Shown in pieces: positions 29,335 to 37,919 of a stretch of 64,000 nt of DNA. Positions within the stretch are counted from its first letter, which is position 1, and each line of letters opens with the position of its first letter. A program made the translations under genes and the position numbers. The stretch is from the NCBI RefSeq assembly GCF_001270265.1, contig NZ_LGAP01000016.1, positions 62,001 through 126,000 on the forward strand, written 5' to 3'. The notes under the pieces were generated by a model. That model searched no databases. It worked only from the letters and a program-made list of their open reading frames with translations, and had not been told where the DNA came from. The DNA comes from Ensifer adhaerens. Its GTDB lineage: Bacteria; Pseudomonadota; Alphaproteobacteria; Rhizobiales; Rhizobiaceae.

Positions 29335-30473
29335 GCGGCACCTCCGCTGGCGGCGATCGCCGCTTCGATCCGGTCGAGCCAGAGCGAGAAGCCGACGGCG
29401 GGAATATGTTCCCGCGCGCCAAGCAAGGTCAGGAGCCGATCGAAGCGTCCGCCACCGGCAAGCACGGCCGGTGTCCCCTCGACTTCGACTTCGAAAACGA
29501 GGCCGGTATAATAATCGAGCGGGCGGCCGAAGGCGGCGCGGTAGCGAATGACGCCGACATCGGCGCCGATATCGGCAAGCGCCGCCACACGCGCATCAAA
29601 GCGCGCCAGCGCTCCATCGAGCGTCAGGCCGGTCTTCTCGGCAAAGCGGAAGAGCGCTGCCGGCGCTTCGCCAAGCGGCATGTCGAGCGCCAGGAATTCA
29701 CGCACGAGGTCCAGCGTGTCCGGATCAAGCCGGGTATTCGCCAGTTCCATCTTTTCCTTCAGGCGGCGGGCGATGTCCTGCGGAGAGCGGCTGGCATTGG
29801 TCGAGTAGCCCGTCGCCTCCATGGTTTCGCCGATATGGGCGACAAGCCGCGCCTCGTCATCGAGCATACCGCTGATCGCCAGCCGCTCGACCTCCGGGCC
29901 GAACACGCCGGCGGCCCTTGGATCGGCAAGCTCGGCAAGCAGCTTCTGCAGGTGCTTCTGGTCGCCGAAGGCATGGATCAGCCGCTTCTGCCACCCGCCC
30001 GGCAGGCCGCAGGCACCGACGACCGCCTCGAACACCGACTGGTCGCCGAGCGTTACCGCCAGACGCCGGCCAGGAAGGCGATTGGCGACAACCCGCATGG
30101 CATTGCCGACCGCGCGTGCGTCCGAGGCGGCGATATCGGTATCACCGAGATCCTCAATGCCGGCCTGATAGAATTCGTTGCCGCCTTCGCGGCGCTGGCG
30201 GAACACCTCGCCGAGATAGGCATAGCGCTTGGGGGTGCCGGTCGCGGTTTCGATGTGGCGAAGGCAGACGGGAATGGTGAACTCCGGCCGCAGGCAGAGG
30301 CTCTCGCCAGTCTCGCTCTCGGTCATGAAAATGCGGCGGCGAAGGTCCTCGCCGGCCATGGCGAGAAACGGCTCCGCCGGCTGGATCACCGGCGTGTCGA
30401 CCCTGAGCGTTCCGAGGCTTTCGAACTCGGCAAGCAGATCTGCGGAAAAGGCGGGAAGGTTGATCAGAGGCAT
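29331..30473 (-). CDS. hisZ: ATP phosphoribosyltransferase regulatory subunit
   Basis: The 380-residue protein is a catalytically inert paralog of the HisRS class II core, with [15 protein letters not shown] motif 2 ([16 protein letters not shown]) and no complete tRNA-charging set. HisZ assembles with short HisG into a hetero-octamer and mediates histidine feedback inhibition. It lies 5 bp after hisS and overlaps hisG by four bases. The order hisS-hisZ-hisG on one strand is characteristic of alphaproteobacteria. Confidence 0.9.
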   Translation of the reverse strand: MPLINLPAFSADLLAEFESLGTLRVDTPVIQPAEPFLAMAGEDLRRRIFMTESETGESLCLRPEFTIPVCLRHIETATGTPKRYAYLGEVFRQRREGGNEFYQAGIEDLGDTDIAASDARAVGNAMRVVANRLPGRRLAVTLGDQSVFEAVVGACGLPGGWQKRLIHAFGDQKHLQKLLAELADPRAAGVFGPEVERLAISGMLDDEARLVAHIGETMEATGYSTNASRSPQDIARRLKEKMELANTRLDPDTLDLVREFLALDMPLGEAPAALFRFAEKTGLTLDGALARFDARVAALADIGADVGVIRYRAAFGRPLDYYTGLVFEVEVEGTPAVLAGGGRFDRLLTLLGAREHIPAVGFSLWLDRIEAAIAASGGAA

Positions 30474-30478
30474 CGCCG

Positions 30479-31993
30479 TCAGCCAGCCCTCGCCCGATCC
30501 TCGGCCTGTGCCGCGAGCATTTCACGCACCTTTTCGACAAGGTTACCGGCAGGCACGGAGACCTGCGCGACCCGCGCCTCGCGCCATGCCGCGTTGTCCT
30601 CGATTTCGCCCGACAGTCGCTTGCCCTCAATCAGGTCCTTGATCTGCACCAGACCGGCCGCGCGCTCGTCACCGCCCTGGATGATCGCCAGCGGCGCCCC
30701 GCGACGGTCGGCATATTTCAGCTGGTCGCCGAAATTCTTCTTGTTGCCCTGGTACATCTCGGCGCGAACGCCGGCATGGCGAAGCTGCTGCACGAAGCGC
30801 TGATAGTGGCCCATGCTGTCGATGTCACGGTCCATGACGCAGACGACGACCGGCGCGATAACCTCTGACGAGCCGAGTTTGCCGAGGTTCTTCAGCGCGG
30901 TCATCAGGCGCGAGACACCAATCGAGAAACCGGTGGCCGGCACCGGCTGGCCCATGAAGCGCGAGACGAGGCCGTCATAACGACCGCCGCCGCCGACCGA
31001 ACCGAAGACGACCTTTTCGCCCTTCTCGTTGGTTACGGCAAACTGCAACTCAGCCTCGAAAACCGGGCCTGTATAGTATTCGAGACCGCGAACGACCGAG
31101 GGGTCGATCTTGATGCGGTCGGCCTCATAGCCGGCGCTCAGTACCAGGCTGCGGATGGTGTTGAGCTCGTCGACACCCTCGCCGCCCTTGGTCGTGCCGG
31201 CAACGAGTGCTGCGAGTTCGGCAGCGCTTTCGGCGTAGTCCTGGATCCCGACGAAGAACAGAACCTTGTCGATCTGCTCGCCGCTCAAGCCGGCGCCCTT
31301 GGTGAAATCGCCGCTCTCGTCCTTGCGGCCTTCGCCGAGCAGCAGACGCACGCCTTCGGTGCCGAACTTGTCGAGCTTGTCGATGGCGCGCAGCACCGTC
31401 AGGCGCGCATTCGCCTTGTCGTCACCGCCCAGCCCGATCGCCTCCATGACACCGTCGAGAACCTTGCGGTTGTTGACCCGGATCACATAATCGCCGCGCT
31501 TGATGCCGAGCGCTTCCATCGTGTCGGCCATCATCATGCACATTTCCGCATCGGCCTGGACGCCGGCAGCACCAACCGTATCGGCATCGAACTGCATGAA
31601 CTGGCGGAAGCGGCCCGGGCCCGGCTTTTCGTTGCGGAAGACGTAGCCGGCGCGATAGGTGCGGAAGGGAAGCTGGATCTCGTTGAAGTTCTCGGCGACG
31701 TGACGGGCAAGCGGCGCCGTCAGATCGTAACGCAGCGACATCCACTGGTCGTCGTCATCCGTCAGCGAAAACACGCCCTCGTTCGGGCGATCGCTGTCGG
31801 GCAGGAACTTTCCAAGCGCGTCGGTGTATTCGAACAGCGGCGTTTCGACCGGATCGAAACCATAGCGCTCGTAAACTTCGCGGATCTTGACCATCATCTC
31901 GTCGGTTGCGCGAATATCGGCAGCCGCGCGATCGACAAAGCCGCGCGGCAGGCGCGCCTTGAGCTTCTGCGGTTTCTTTTGTTTCTCGGTCAT
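30479..31993 (-). CDS. hisS: Histidyl-tRNA synthetase
   Basis: The protein has 504 residues from the ATG at 31993 ([11 protein letters not shown]); an in-frame ATG at 32002 is the alternative. Class II motif 2 appears as [13 protein letters not shown] and the HisA motif region as [14 protein letters not shown], and motif 3 as GGGGRYDGL. It charges tRNA-His in the cytoplasm. The genes hisZ and hisG follow immediately, linking tRNA charging to histidine synthesis at transcription level. Confidence 0.95.
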   Translation of the reverse strand: MTEKQKKPQKLKARLPRGFVDRAAADIRATDEMMVKIREVYERYGFDPVETPLFEYTDALGKFLPDSDRPNEGVFSLTDDDDQWMSLRYDLTAPLARHVAENFNEIQLPFRTYRAGYVFRNEKPGPGRFRQFMQFDADTVGAAGVQADAEMCMMMADTMEALGIKRGDYVIRVNNRKVLDGVMEAIGLGGDDKANARLTVLRAIDKLDKFGTEGVRLLLGEGRKDESGDFTKGAGLSGEQIDKVLFFVGIQDYAESAAELAALVAGTTKGGEGVDELNTIRSLVLSAGYEADRIKIDPSVVRGLEYYTGPVFEAELQFAVTNEKGEKVVFGSVGGGGRYDGLVSRFMGQPVPATGFSIGVSRLMTALKNLGKLGSSEVIAPVVVCVMDRDIDSMGHYQRFVQQLRHAGVRAEMYQGNKKNFGDQLKYADRRGAPLAIIQGGDERAAGLVQIKDLIEGKRLSGEIEDNAAWREARVAQVSVPAGNLVEKVREMLAAQAEDRARAG

Positions 31994-32261
31994 GGGAAGC
32001 ATTCCGGGCTATCAGCGGGTTTGGAGCTTTCCCTATCGGATCGAGGCATGGGCGGCAAGGGTTTGCGCAGCGCAAAGCATGCTCTTGCGGCCAGCACCGG
32101 CTTTGGCAGCCTCTCCCCAGGGGTCGCGTTGGCGGAGGCCGAACTCGAACACGGGAAGGAGATGACGCGATCCGCAAAGTTGCGCAGGAACGACGGGTGA
32201 CCCGCCGCCGTCCTCCCGGCGCCTCCGCGGCTGGCGCCGCCAAGCAGCCGATTTCAGGATC

Positions 32262-32906
32262 TCAGGCCACTTGAGGCATGGGTCGCGAGAGGCTCTGCCT
32301 CAACCCCTCGACCGCGCTCCTGCAATGGCACCCCTCGATATGATCGTTGACGAGGCCCATGGCCTGCATGAAGGCGTAGATCGTCGTCGGGCCGACGAAG
32401 GTCCAGCCGCGCTTCTTCAGGTCCTTGGAGATCCGCGTCGAGGTCGGCGTCGTCGGATTGGCGGCGATCACCTCGTAGCTGACAAATGTCGGCCGCTCGT
32501 CCGGGCCGGGTTCGTGCGACCAGAAATAGGCGGCAAGCGAACCGAACTCGGCTTTAAGCTCCTGGGCCCGCTTGGCGTTGTTGATGGTCGAGACGATCTT
32601 GCCGCGGTGGCGCACGATGCCTGTATCGGCAAGGCAGCGCTCGATGTCGGCATCGCCGAACGTCGCGACCTTGTCGAAATCGAAGCCGGCGAAAGCGGCG
32701 CGAAAGGCCTCGCGCTTTCTCAAGATCGTCAGCCAGGAGAGGCCGGATTGAAACCCTTCCAGACAGATCTTCTCGAAGAGGCGCCGGTCATCGGTGACCG
32801 GCCGTCCCCACTCCTCGTCGTGATAGCGCCTGTAGTCGTCGAGATTGCTCTGCCAGGCGCAGCGCCCAAGGCCGTCATCACCGATCATTATGCCTTTGGT
32901 CGTCAT
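32262..32906 (-). CDS. tag: DNA-3-methyladenine glycosylase I
   Basis: The protein excises 3-methyladenine from alkylated DNA. From the ATG at 32906 it has 214 residues, with a GGGGCGG upstream. The zinc site can be read: RCAWQS and YHDEEWGRP near the N-terminus, then HIEGCHC near the C-terminus. The catalytic acidic residue lies in the DEEWG segment. An ATG at 32888 is an alternative start. The 268 bp between it and hisS hold nothing I can interpret. Confidence 0.9.
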   Translation of the reverse strand: MTTKGIMIGDDGLGRCAWQSNLDDYRRYHDEEWGRPVTDDRRLFEKICLEGFQSGLSWLTILRKREAFRAAFAGFDFDKVATFGDADIERCLADTGIVRHRGKIVSTINNAKRAQELKAEFGSLAAYFWSHEPGPDERPTFVSYEVIAANPTTPTSTRISKDLKKRGWTFVGPTTIYAFMQAMGLVNDHIEGCHCRSAVEGLRQSLSRPMPQVA

Positions 32907-33157
32907 CGTCCGCCCCGTTTCATCCTGTTCTTGCCCATTTACCATTCACAAACCAGATTCCTAAAGCGACGGATAACCCTACCCAAAGCTTTATCGACGC
33001 TTCGGGCCTTTCACGGGCTGTCGTTTACCATTCCGTGGCGCCACGATGACACGATCGCGCCGTTGCCAAGGCGCATGCCGACCGTCCGAGCGTCCCGTTC
33101 TCCGGCTGGCCGCGCCCCTTTTTGATACGTTTCGGCGAAAGGTAGCGAGTCCGTCCG

Positions 33158-33928
33158 ATGTTGAAAAAATCCCTTCTTGTAGCCGCATCCATTCTCACCC
33201 TCGTCGCAGGCCAGGTGGAGGCCCAGGACCGGTATCAGAACCGACCGCCGGTGATCGTCAGCCCCGACCTGACCGCCCCATGGGTGATGCAGCTCGGCGG
33301 CGAGCCGCAGCAGGCGCGCCGGGTCATCTACCGTCAGCAGATTCCGACCACCACCCGAAAACAGTATTATCAGGGCCAGACCGTACGCCCACAGGCAAAA
33401 CGCCGTATCGGCGCGCCGCTGGTGCAACCGGTCAATGCCACGCGCGCCCAGCGCCCGGTCAAGTCGAAATTCGACCCGCAGTACCTGCCGCAGACCGTCG
33501 TCTACGACGGCAAGGAAAAGCCGGGCACGATCGTCATCGATACCAACAACCGCTTCCTCTATCTCGTCACCGGCAACGGCCAGGCACGGCGTTACGGCGT
33601 CGGCGTCGGCAAGCCGGGGTTCGAGTGGGCAGGCGCGCACAAGGTCACACGCAAGGCGGAGTGGCCGAGCTGGACACCGCCGAAGGAAATGATTTCGCGC
33701 GAAGCCGCCAAGGGGCACTACCTGCCGGCACGCATGGACGGCGGTCCTGAAAATCCGCTTGGCGCGCGCGCCATGTATCTCGGCTCGACGCTTTATCGCA
33801 TCCACGGCACCAATGCGCCCTGGACGATCGGCTACGCGGTCTCCTCAGGCTGCATCCGCATGCGCAACGAGGACGTCGTCGATCTCTACGAACGGGTGAA
33901 TGTCGGCACCAAGGTTATCGTCATATAA
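33158..33928 (+). CDS. L,D-transpeptidase (YkuD), copy 1
   Basis: The protein has 256 residues with a signal peptide (MLKKSLLVAASILTLVAGQVEA). A Pro/Gln-rich linker precedes the YkuD domain (about 115-256), with HGTN and the active-site motif SSGCIRM (Cys232). Such enzymes make 3-3 cross-links in peptidoglycan or attach proteins to it in the periplasm. A closely related second copy follows 190 bp downstream on the same strand. The gene is divergent from tag. Confidence 0.9.
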   Translation: MLKKSLLVAASILTLVAGQVEAQDRYQNRPPVIVSPDLTAPWVMQLGGEPQQARRVIYRQQIPTTTRKQYYQGQTVRPQAKRRIGAPLVQPVNATRAQRPVKSKFDPQYLPQTVVYDGKEKPGTIVIDTNNRFLYLVTGNGQARRYGVGVGKPGFEWAGAHKVTRKAEWPSWTPPKEMISREAAKGHYLPARMDGGPENPLGARAMYLGSTLYRIHGTNAPWTIGYAVSSGCIRMRNEDVVDLYERVNVGTKVIVI

Positions 33929-33971
33929 TTGGCGCTTTGCATAGAATATTCCCCTCCGCCCATACGTCTTG

Positions 33972-34002
33972 CTGTTGCCTGTTCGTGATCTTCAGGCAAC
34001 AG
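33972..34002 (+). terminator. Hairpin between the two L,D-transpeptidase genes
   Basis: Perfect 10-bp arms CTGTTGCCTG and CAGGCAACAG flank an 11-nt loop, 43 bp past the first transpeptidase stop. It lacks a T-run, so it may be a partial terminator or an mRNA processing site that separates expression of the two copies. Confidence 0.4.
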
Positions 34003-34118
34003 GCGGGTCTCAAGATACAAAATCCGTCTCACGTTTGATCAATCGGATGTATCCCGGACTTGAACTTCGGGCCGTTTTGCATAGCCTTGATGTAACGAGG
34101 GCTGAGAGGGAATCGTAT

Positions 34119-34814
34119 ATGAAACGTCATGCCAGCAATTTGGTCGCGATCGCCATCGCGACCAGCACTATTCTTGCCGCCGCCAGTGCCCAGGCTTTCA
34201 CGCCCGCGCCGACATCCGGAACCACTGCCAAGAACAGCGATGTCGTTCTTGTCGCAACACAGAAAAAGCCGCCGAAACAATTCTGGCGTACCAAGGTTCG
34301 CTTCAGCACCGACGAAGCCCCCGGCACGATCATTGTCGATACCAACAACAAGTTTCTTTATTACATCGACGGCCCGAACCGCGCGACCCGATACGGTATC
34401 GGCGTCGGCCGCGAAGGCTTCGGCTGGTCCGGCGTGGTGAAGGTGGGACGCAAGGCGGAATGGCCGACCTGGACGCCGCCGGCAGAAATGCGCCGCCGCG
34501 AAGCCGCCAAGGGCCGCATCCTGCCGGTCACGCAGGAAGGCGGCATCGACAACCCGCTCGGCGCGCGCGCCATGTATCTCTACAAGGGCGGCCGCGACAC
34601 GATCTTCCGCATCCATGGCACCAACCAGCCGTGGACGATCGGCCAGAACATGTCATCCGGCTGCATCCGCATGATGAACAACGATGTCGAGCATCTCTAC
34701 GACCGGGCCGACGTCGGCACCAAGGTGATCGTCATCGGCCCCGGCAGCAAGACCGGCGACACCTACTTCAACGATCGCGGCGTCGATATCTTCCGCCAGA
34801 TCTTCGGCGGCTGA
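34119..34814 (+). CDS. L,D-transpeptidase (YkuD), copy 2
   Basis: From the ATG at 34119 (GAGAGGG upstream) the protein has 231 residues with a signal peptide ending in AASAQA. The YkuD domain shares long blocks with copy 1: APGTIIVDTNN, GIGVGREGF, WPTWTPP, REAAKGR, GARAMYL, HGTN and SGCIRM (Cys182). The N-terminal linker differs and is shorter. The pair looks like a tandem duplication that has diverged outside the catalytic domain. The open frame begins at 33969, but that extra N-terminus would hide the signal peptide. Confidence 0.9.
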   Translation: MKRHASNLVAIAIATSTILAAASAQAFTPAPTSGTTAKNSDVVLVATQKKPPKQFWRTKVRFSTDEAPGTIIVDTNNKFLYYIDGPNRATRYGIGVGREGFGWSGVVKVGRKAEWPTWTPPAEMRRREAAKGRILPVTQEGGIDNPLGARAMYLYKGGRDTIFRIHGTNQPWTIGQNMSSGCIRMMNNDVEHLYDRADVGTKVIVIGPGSKTGDTYFNDRGVDIFRQIFGG

Positions 34815-34836
34815 TATTCCAGCCAGAGACAAGAAG

Positions 34837-34856
34837 GCCGGCGCCATGGCGCCGGC
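34837..34856. terminator. Probable bidirectional terminator between convergent genes
   Basis: A perfect 20-bp palindrome (GCCGGCGCC...GGCGCCGGC core) lies between the second L,D-transpeptidase and glcF, which converge. On the plus strand it is followed by ACTTTTCG; on the minus strand by TTCTTGTC. The stem is very GC-rich and the position fits transcript termination from both sides. Confidence 0.6.
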
Positions 34857-34866
34857 ACTTTTCGTT

Positions 34867-36162
34867 TCACAGTCCGGCGGGCTTTGCTCCGCCATAGGCC
34901 CAGTCAAGCAATTCGACGGTATGGACAATCGGGATCGCCGTGCCGGTGGCGATCTGGGTAATGCAGCCGATATTGCCGGTGGCGATCACATCGGGCTTCG
35001 TCGCCGCGAGGTTCTTGACCTTGCGGGCTTTAAGCGTTTGCGAGATCTCCGGCTGCAGGATGTTGTAGGTGCCGGCCGACCCGCAACAGAGGTGGCCTTC
35101 GGCCGGTTCGCGCACGACGAAACCCGCCTGCTTCAACAATTGCTTCGGCGCCATGGTGATCTTCTGGCCATGCTGCATCGAACAGGCGGAGTGGTATGTC
35201 ACCGTCATGCCGCGCGGATCCTGCACCGGAAGATCGAGCGTGGACAGATACTCGGTGATGTCCTTCGCCATGGCCGAGACCCGTGCTGCCTTTTCCGCAT
35301 AGGCGGGGTCGAGGCGCAGCATGTGGCCATAATCCTTGATCGTCGTACCGCAACCGGATGCGGTGATGATGATCGCATCGAGAGCCCCCTCATCCGCCAC
35401 GCTCAACCAGGCATCGACACTGCGCCGGGCAGCCTCGAGCGCCTGGTCCTCCCGCCCCATGTGATGCACCAGCGCGCCGCAGCAGCCCTCCCCGGCTGAG
35501 ACGACCACCTCTATGCCGAGACGGGTGAGAAGGCGGATCGTCGCCTCGTTGATTTCCGGCTTCAGCACCGGCTGCGCGCAGCCGTTCAAAAGCGCGACGC
35601 GGCCGACGCGCTTGCCGCTGGCGGCATGGGTGCCCGGTACCGCTGTCGCCGAGGGCTCCGGCACCGCCTTCGGCGCCAGGTCGAGCATCACGCCGAGGGT
35701 CTTGAGGGCCGCCACCCGTTTCAGGACCTTGGCAAAGGGCCGCCCGAGAGCGGCCGCTTTCAGGGCAAGGCGAAAACGCGAGGGATAGGGCAACACTTGC
35801 GCGAGCACCGCGCGGGTCAGCCTGTCTTTCAACGGCCGTTTGTAGGTCTTCTCGATATGGACACGGGCGTGATCGACCAGATGCATATAATCGACGCCCG
35901 AGGGACACGTCGTCACGCAGGCGAGACAGGACAGACAGCGATCGATATGCGTCACAGTTTCCGTGTCGGCTGCCCGGCCGTTCTCCAGCATGTCCTTGAT
36001 GAGATAGATGCGGCCACGCGGGCTGTCGAGCTCGTCGCCGAGCGTCACATAGGTGGGACAGGTGGCGGTGCAAAAACCGCAATGCACGCATTTGCGCAGG
36101 ATGGCTTCGGATTCGGCCACATGCGGATCGGCAAGCTGCGCGGGCGTAAAATTGGTCTGCAA
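34867..36162 (-). CDS. glcF: Glycolate oxidase iron-sulfur subunit
   Basis: The protein has 431 residues. Two [4Fe-4S] sites are visible near the N-terminus, CVHCGFCTATCP and CLSCLACVTTCP, then two CCG domains (EGCCGALVHHMG and HLCCGSAGTYN). GlcF with GlcD and GlcE oxidises glycolate to glyoxylate and feeds electrons to the respiratory chain. It is separated from glcE by a DUF4870 gene and a repeat element, so it may be expressed separately. Confidence 0.92.
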   Translation of the reverse strand: MQTNFTPAQLADPHVAESEAILRKCVHCGFCTATCPTYVTLGDELDSPRGRIYLIKDMLENGRAADTETVTHIDRCLSCLACVTTCPSGVDYMHLVDHARVHIEKTYKRPLKDRLTRAVLAQVLPYPSRFRLALKAAALGRPFAKVLKRVAALKTLGVMLDLAPKAVPEPSATAVPGTHAASGKRVGRVALLNGCAQPVLKPEINEATIRLLTRLGIEVVVSAGEGCCGALVHHMGREDQALEAARRSVDAWLSVADEGALDAIIITASGCGTTIKDYGHMLRLDPAYAEKAARVSAMAKDITEYLSTLDLPVQDPRGMTVTYHSACSMQHGQKITMAPKQLLKQAGFVVREPAEGHLCCGSAGTYNILQPEISQTLKARKVKNLAATKPDVIATGNIGCITQIATGTAIPIVHTVELLDWAYGGAKPAGL

Positions 36163-36187
36163 ACGCTTACTCCAATATCGGGGCTCT

Positions 36188-36297
36188 GCCCCTGAAGCGC
36201 GCCGCGATCTTCAGGGATCGCATGTTGCACTTCAAGCTCTTGTTTTTGCATGTCGTCATCGCAAAGCCGCTCTACACTTTTGCGCGACGTGCTCTAG
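36188..36297. repeat. Dispersed palindromic repeat, family C
   Basis: Read on the minus strand, the element begins at the DUF4870 stop (CTAGAGCACGTCGCGCAAAA) and continues through an AGAGCGGCTTTGCGA block and GACGACATGCAAAAACAAG, then a CCTGAAG/CTTCAGG stem at about 36190-36216. It belongs to a very common rhizobial intergenic repeat type. It fills the gap between glcF and DUF4870. Confidence 0.7.
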
Positions 36298-36674
36298 ATC
36301 ATCCAGCTTTCCGGATTGCTGATCGGCTCCTCGCGGGCGGCGCGCTGCAGGCCGACGACACAGCGTACGACGATCCAGACGGCGGTGGCGATAAAGCCCA
36401 GAAACCCGATCAGTAGCACCATCAGCAGCGCCGAGATGGCGCTGAACAACAGCGCGATCCAGAACGTGCGGATCGCCCAGGTATAGTGCGTCTGGAGCCA
36501 AGGCGCACCCTTACCGCGGTTGAGATAGGCGAGCACGACGCCAACGATAGCCGTGATCCCGACGGCGAAAGCGACGAGATAGAGCACATAGATGACCTGG
36601 ACGTTGACCTTGCCAGGTTCCAGCCAGCGATCAGTCTCTCTGGGAAATGGAGCCCGCGGGCCATTGTCACTCAT
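36294..36674 (-). CDS. DUF4870 family membrane protein
   Basis: The protein has 126 residues with three hydrophobic segments (about 28-50, 66-85 and 88-110). The segment NVQVIYVLYLVAF, then TFWIALLFSAISALL, is typical of the small DUF4870 membrane family of unknown function. It sits between glcE and glcF on the same strand. Its stop codon TAG at 36294-36296 is part of the family C repeat. Its relevance to glycolate oxidation is not evident. Confidence 0.75.
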   Translation of the reverse strand: MSDNGPRAPFPRETDRWLEPGKVNVQVIYVLYLVAFAVGITAIVGVVLAYLNRGKGAPWLQTHYTWAIRTFWIALLFSAISALLMVLLIGFLGFIATAVWIVVRCVVGLQRAAREEPISNPESWMI

Positions 36675-36707
36675 CGATACCTCCCTCTCTCGTCATTTCC
36701 CCGCACC

Positions 36708-37919
36708 TCAGGAAACGGCCTGCATCCGGCCAGGATTGAAGATCCGCTGCGGATCGAACTTTTCCCGGACGCGTTCGCTCAATAGCGCCACCGGCGCCGG
36801 CTGCGGTTCGAACGATGGAATGGTCGCACGGAAGCCGTCGCTTGCTCGAACGAGCGTCGCATGGCCACTGCCAAGCGCCTTGATGTAGCGGCGCACCAGC
36901 GCTGCCTCGGGATCGGCTTCCATTCTCAGCCACACAAGCCCGCCCTGCCAATCATAGAAGGCATCGACACCCGTTTGCAGCCGCAACGCGGCAACCAGTT
37001 GATGACCGGCCGAAGGCGCAACCGAAACCCGCCAGAGCGGTCGATCCGAGCCGTCGGCATAGGGCTTCACATCGCGGATTTCGGACCAGAGCGTCGCCGT
37101 CTGTTCCGCATCGAGCCGCGATACAGCACCGAACCTTTCGAGCGCCTTCGACAGTTTTTCCGCACGGATCGACACCGAAGCCTGCAGGCCTTCGAGCCGC
37201 AGCACCGTTGCCGCGCCATCCGGCAAACCACCGCCGATGAACCGGCCGCGCACGCTCTCGGCCAGATGCGCTGCGCCGGAAACCTCGACCGTTTGCGCCA
37301 TGGCTTCCGCCATCACCGCCGCCGCTTCGGCATCGTTCAACCCGGATACCACGACCGTCTCGCTGGCCGGCGGCTTCGGCAGCACGCGGAATGTCACCTC
37401 GGTCAGAATTCCGAGCGTTCCGTGGGAGCCCGCCAGCAACTTTACCAGATCGAGACCGGTGACGTTCTTCATCACCCGGCCGCCGGCCTTGATCGCGTCG
37501 CCCCTGCCATTGACGAAACGCACGCCAAGCAGGCTGTCGCGCGCGGCACCGGCGACGATGCGCCTGGGTCCCGAGACATTCGCTGCGAAGACGCCGCCGA
37601 TCGTCGGCTCGCCGGTCGTTGCAAAGATCGGGCGGTGGTCCATCGGCTCGAAGGAAAGCATCTGCCGGTTTTCGGCAAGTGCCGCCTCGACCTCGGCAAG
37701 CGGCGTGCCGGCGAGCGCGCTGACGGTCATTTCCGCCGGATTGTAGCTGACGATACCGGAGAGGCGACGGGTGGACAGCACCCGGTCGGCGCGCACGGGA
37801 TTGCCGAGGCCGGATCGCGTGCCGCCGCCGATGACGGCAAGCGACGCCCGCTCAGTGGCCATCGCCCGGACGACGGTCGCGATCCCCTCTTCACTCGCGG
37901 GCTCGAAATGAACGATCAT
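36708..37919 (-). CDS. glcE: Glycolate oxidase FAD-binding subunit
   Basis: The protein has 403 residues from the ATG at 37919, which overlaps the glcD stop in an ATGA, so the frame's extension to 38084 is discarded. The PF01565-type FAD domain shows VIGGGTRSGLG (about 28-38), ALAGTPLAEVE and GRVMKNVTGLDLVKLLAGS. It is a paralog of GlcD with a shortened C-terminal domain and forms the glycolate oxidase complex with GlcD and GlcF. Confidence 0.9.
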   Translation of the reverse strand: MIVHFEPASEEGIATVVRAMATERASLAVIGGGTRSGLGNPVRADRVLSTRRLSGIVSYNPAEMTVSALAGTPLAEVEAALAENRQMLSFEPMDHRPIFATTGEPTIGGVFAANVSGPRRIVAGAARDSLLGVRFVNGRGDAIKAGGRVMKNVTGLDLVKLLAGSHGTLGILTEVTFRVLPKPPASETVVVSGLNDAEAAAVMAEAMAQTVEVSGAAHLAESVRGRFIGGGLPDGAATVLRLEGLQASVSIRAEKLSKALERFGAVSRLDAEQTATLWSEIRDVKPYADGSDRPLWRVSVAPSAGHQLVAALRLQTGVDAFYDWQGGLVWLRMEADPEAALVRRYIKALGSGHATLVRASDGFRATIPSFEPQPAPVALLSERVREKFDPQRIFNPGRMQAVS

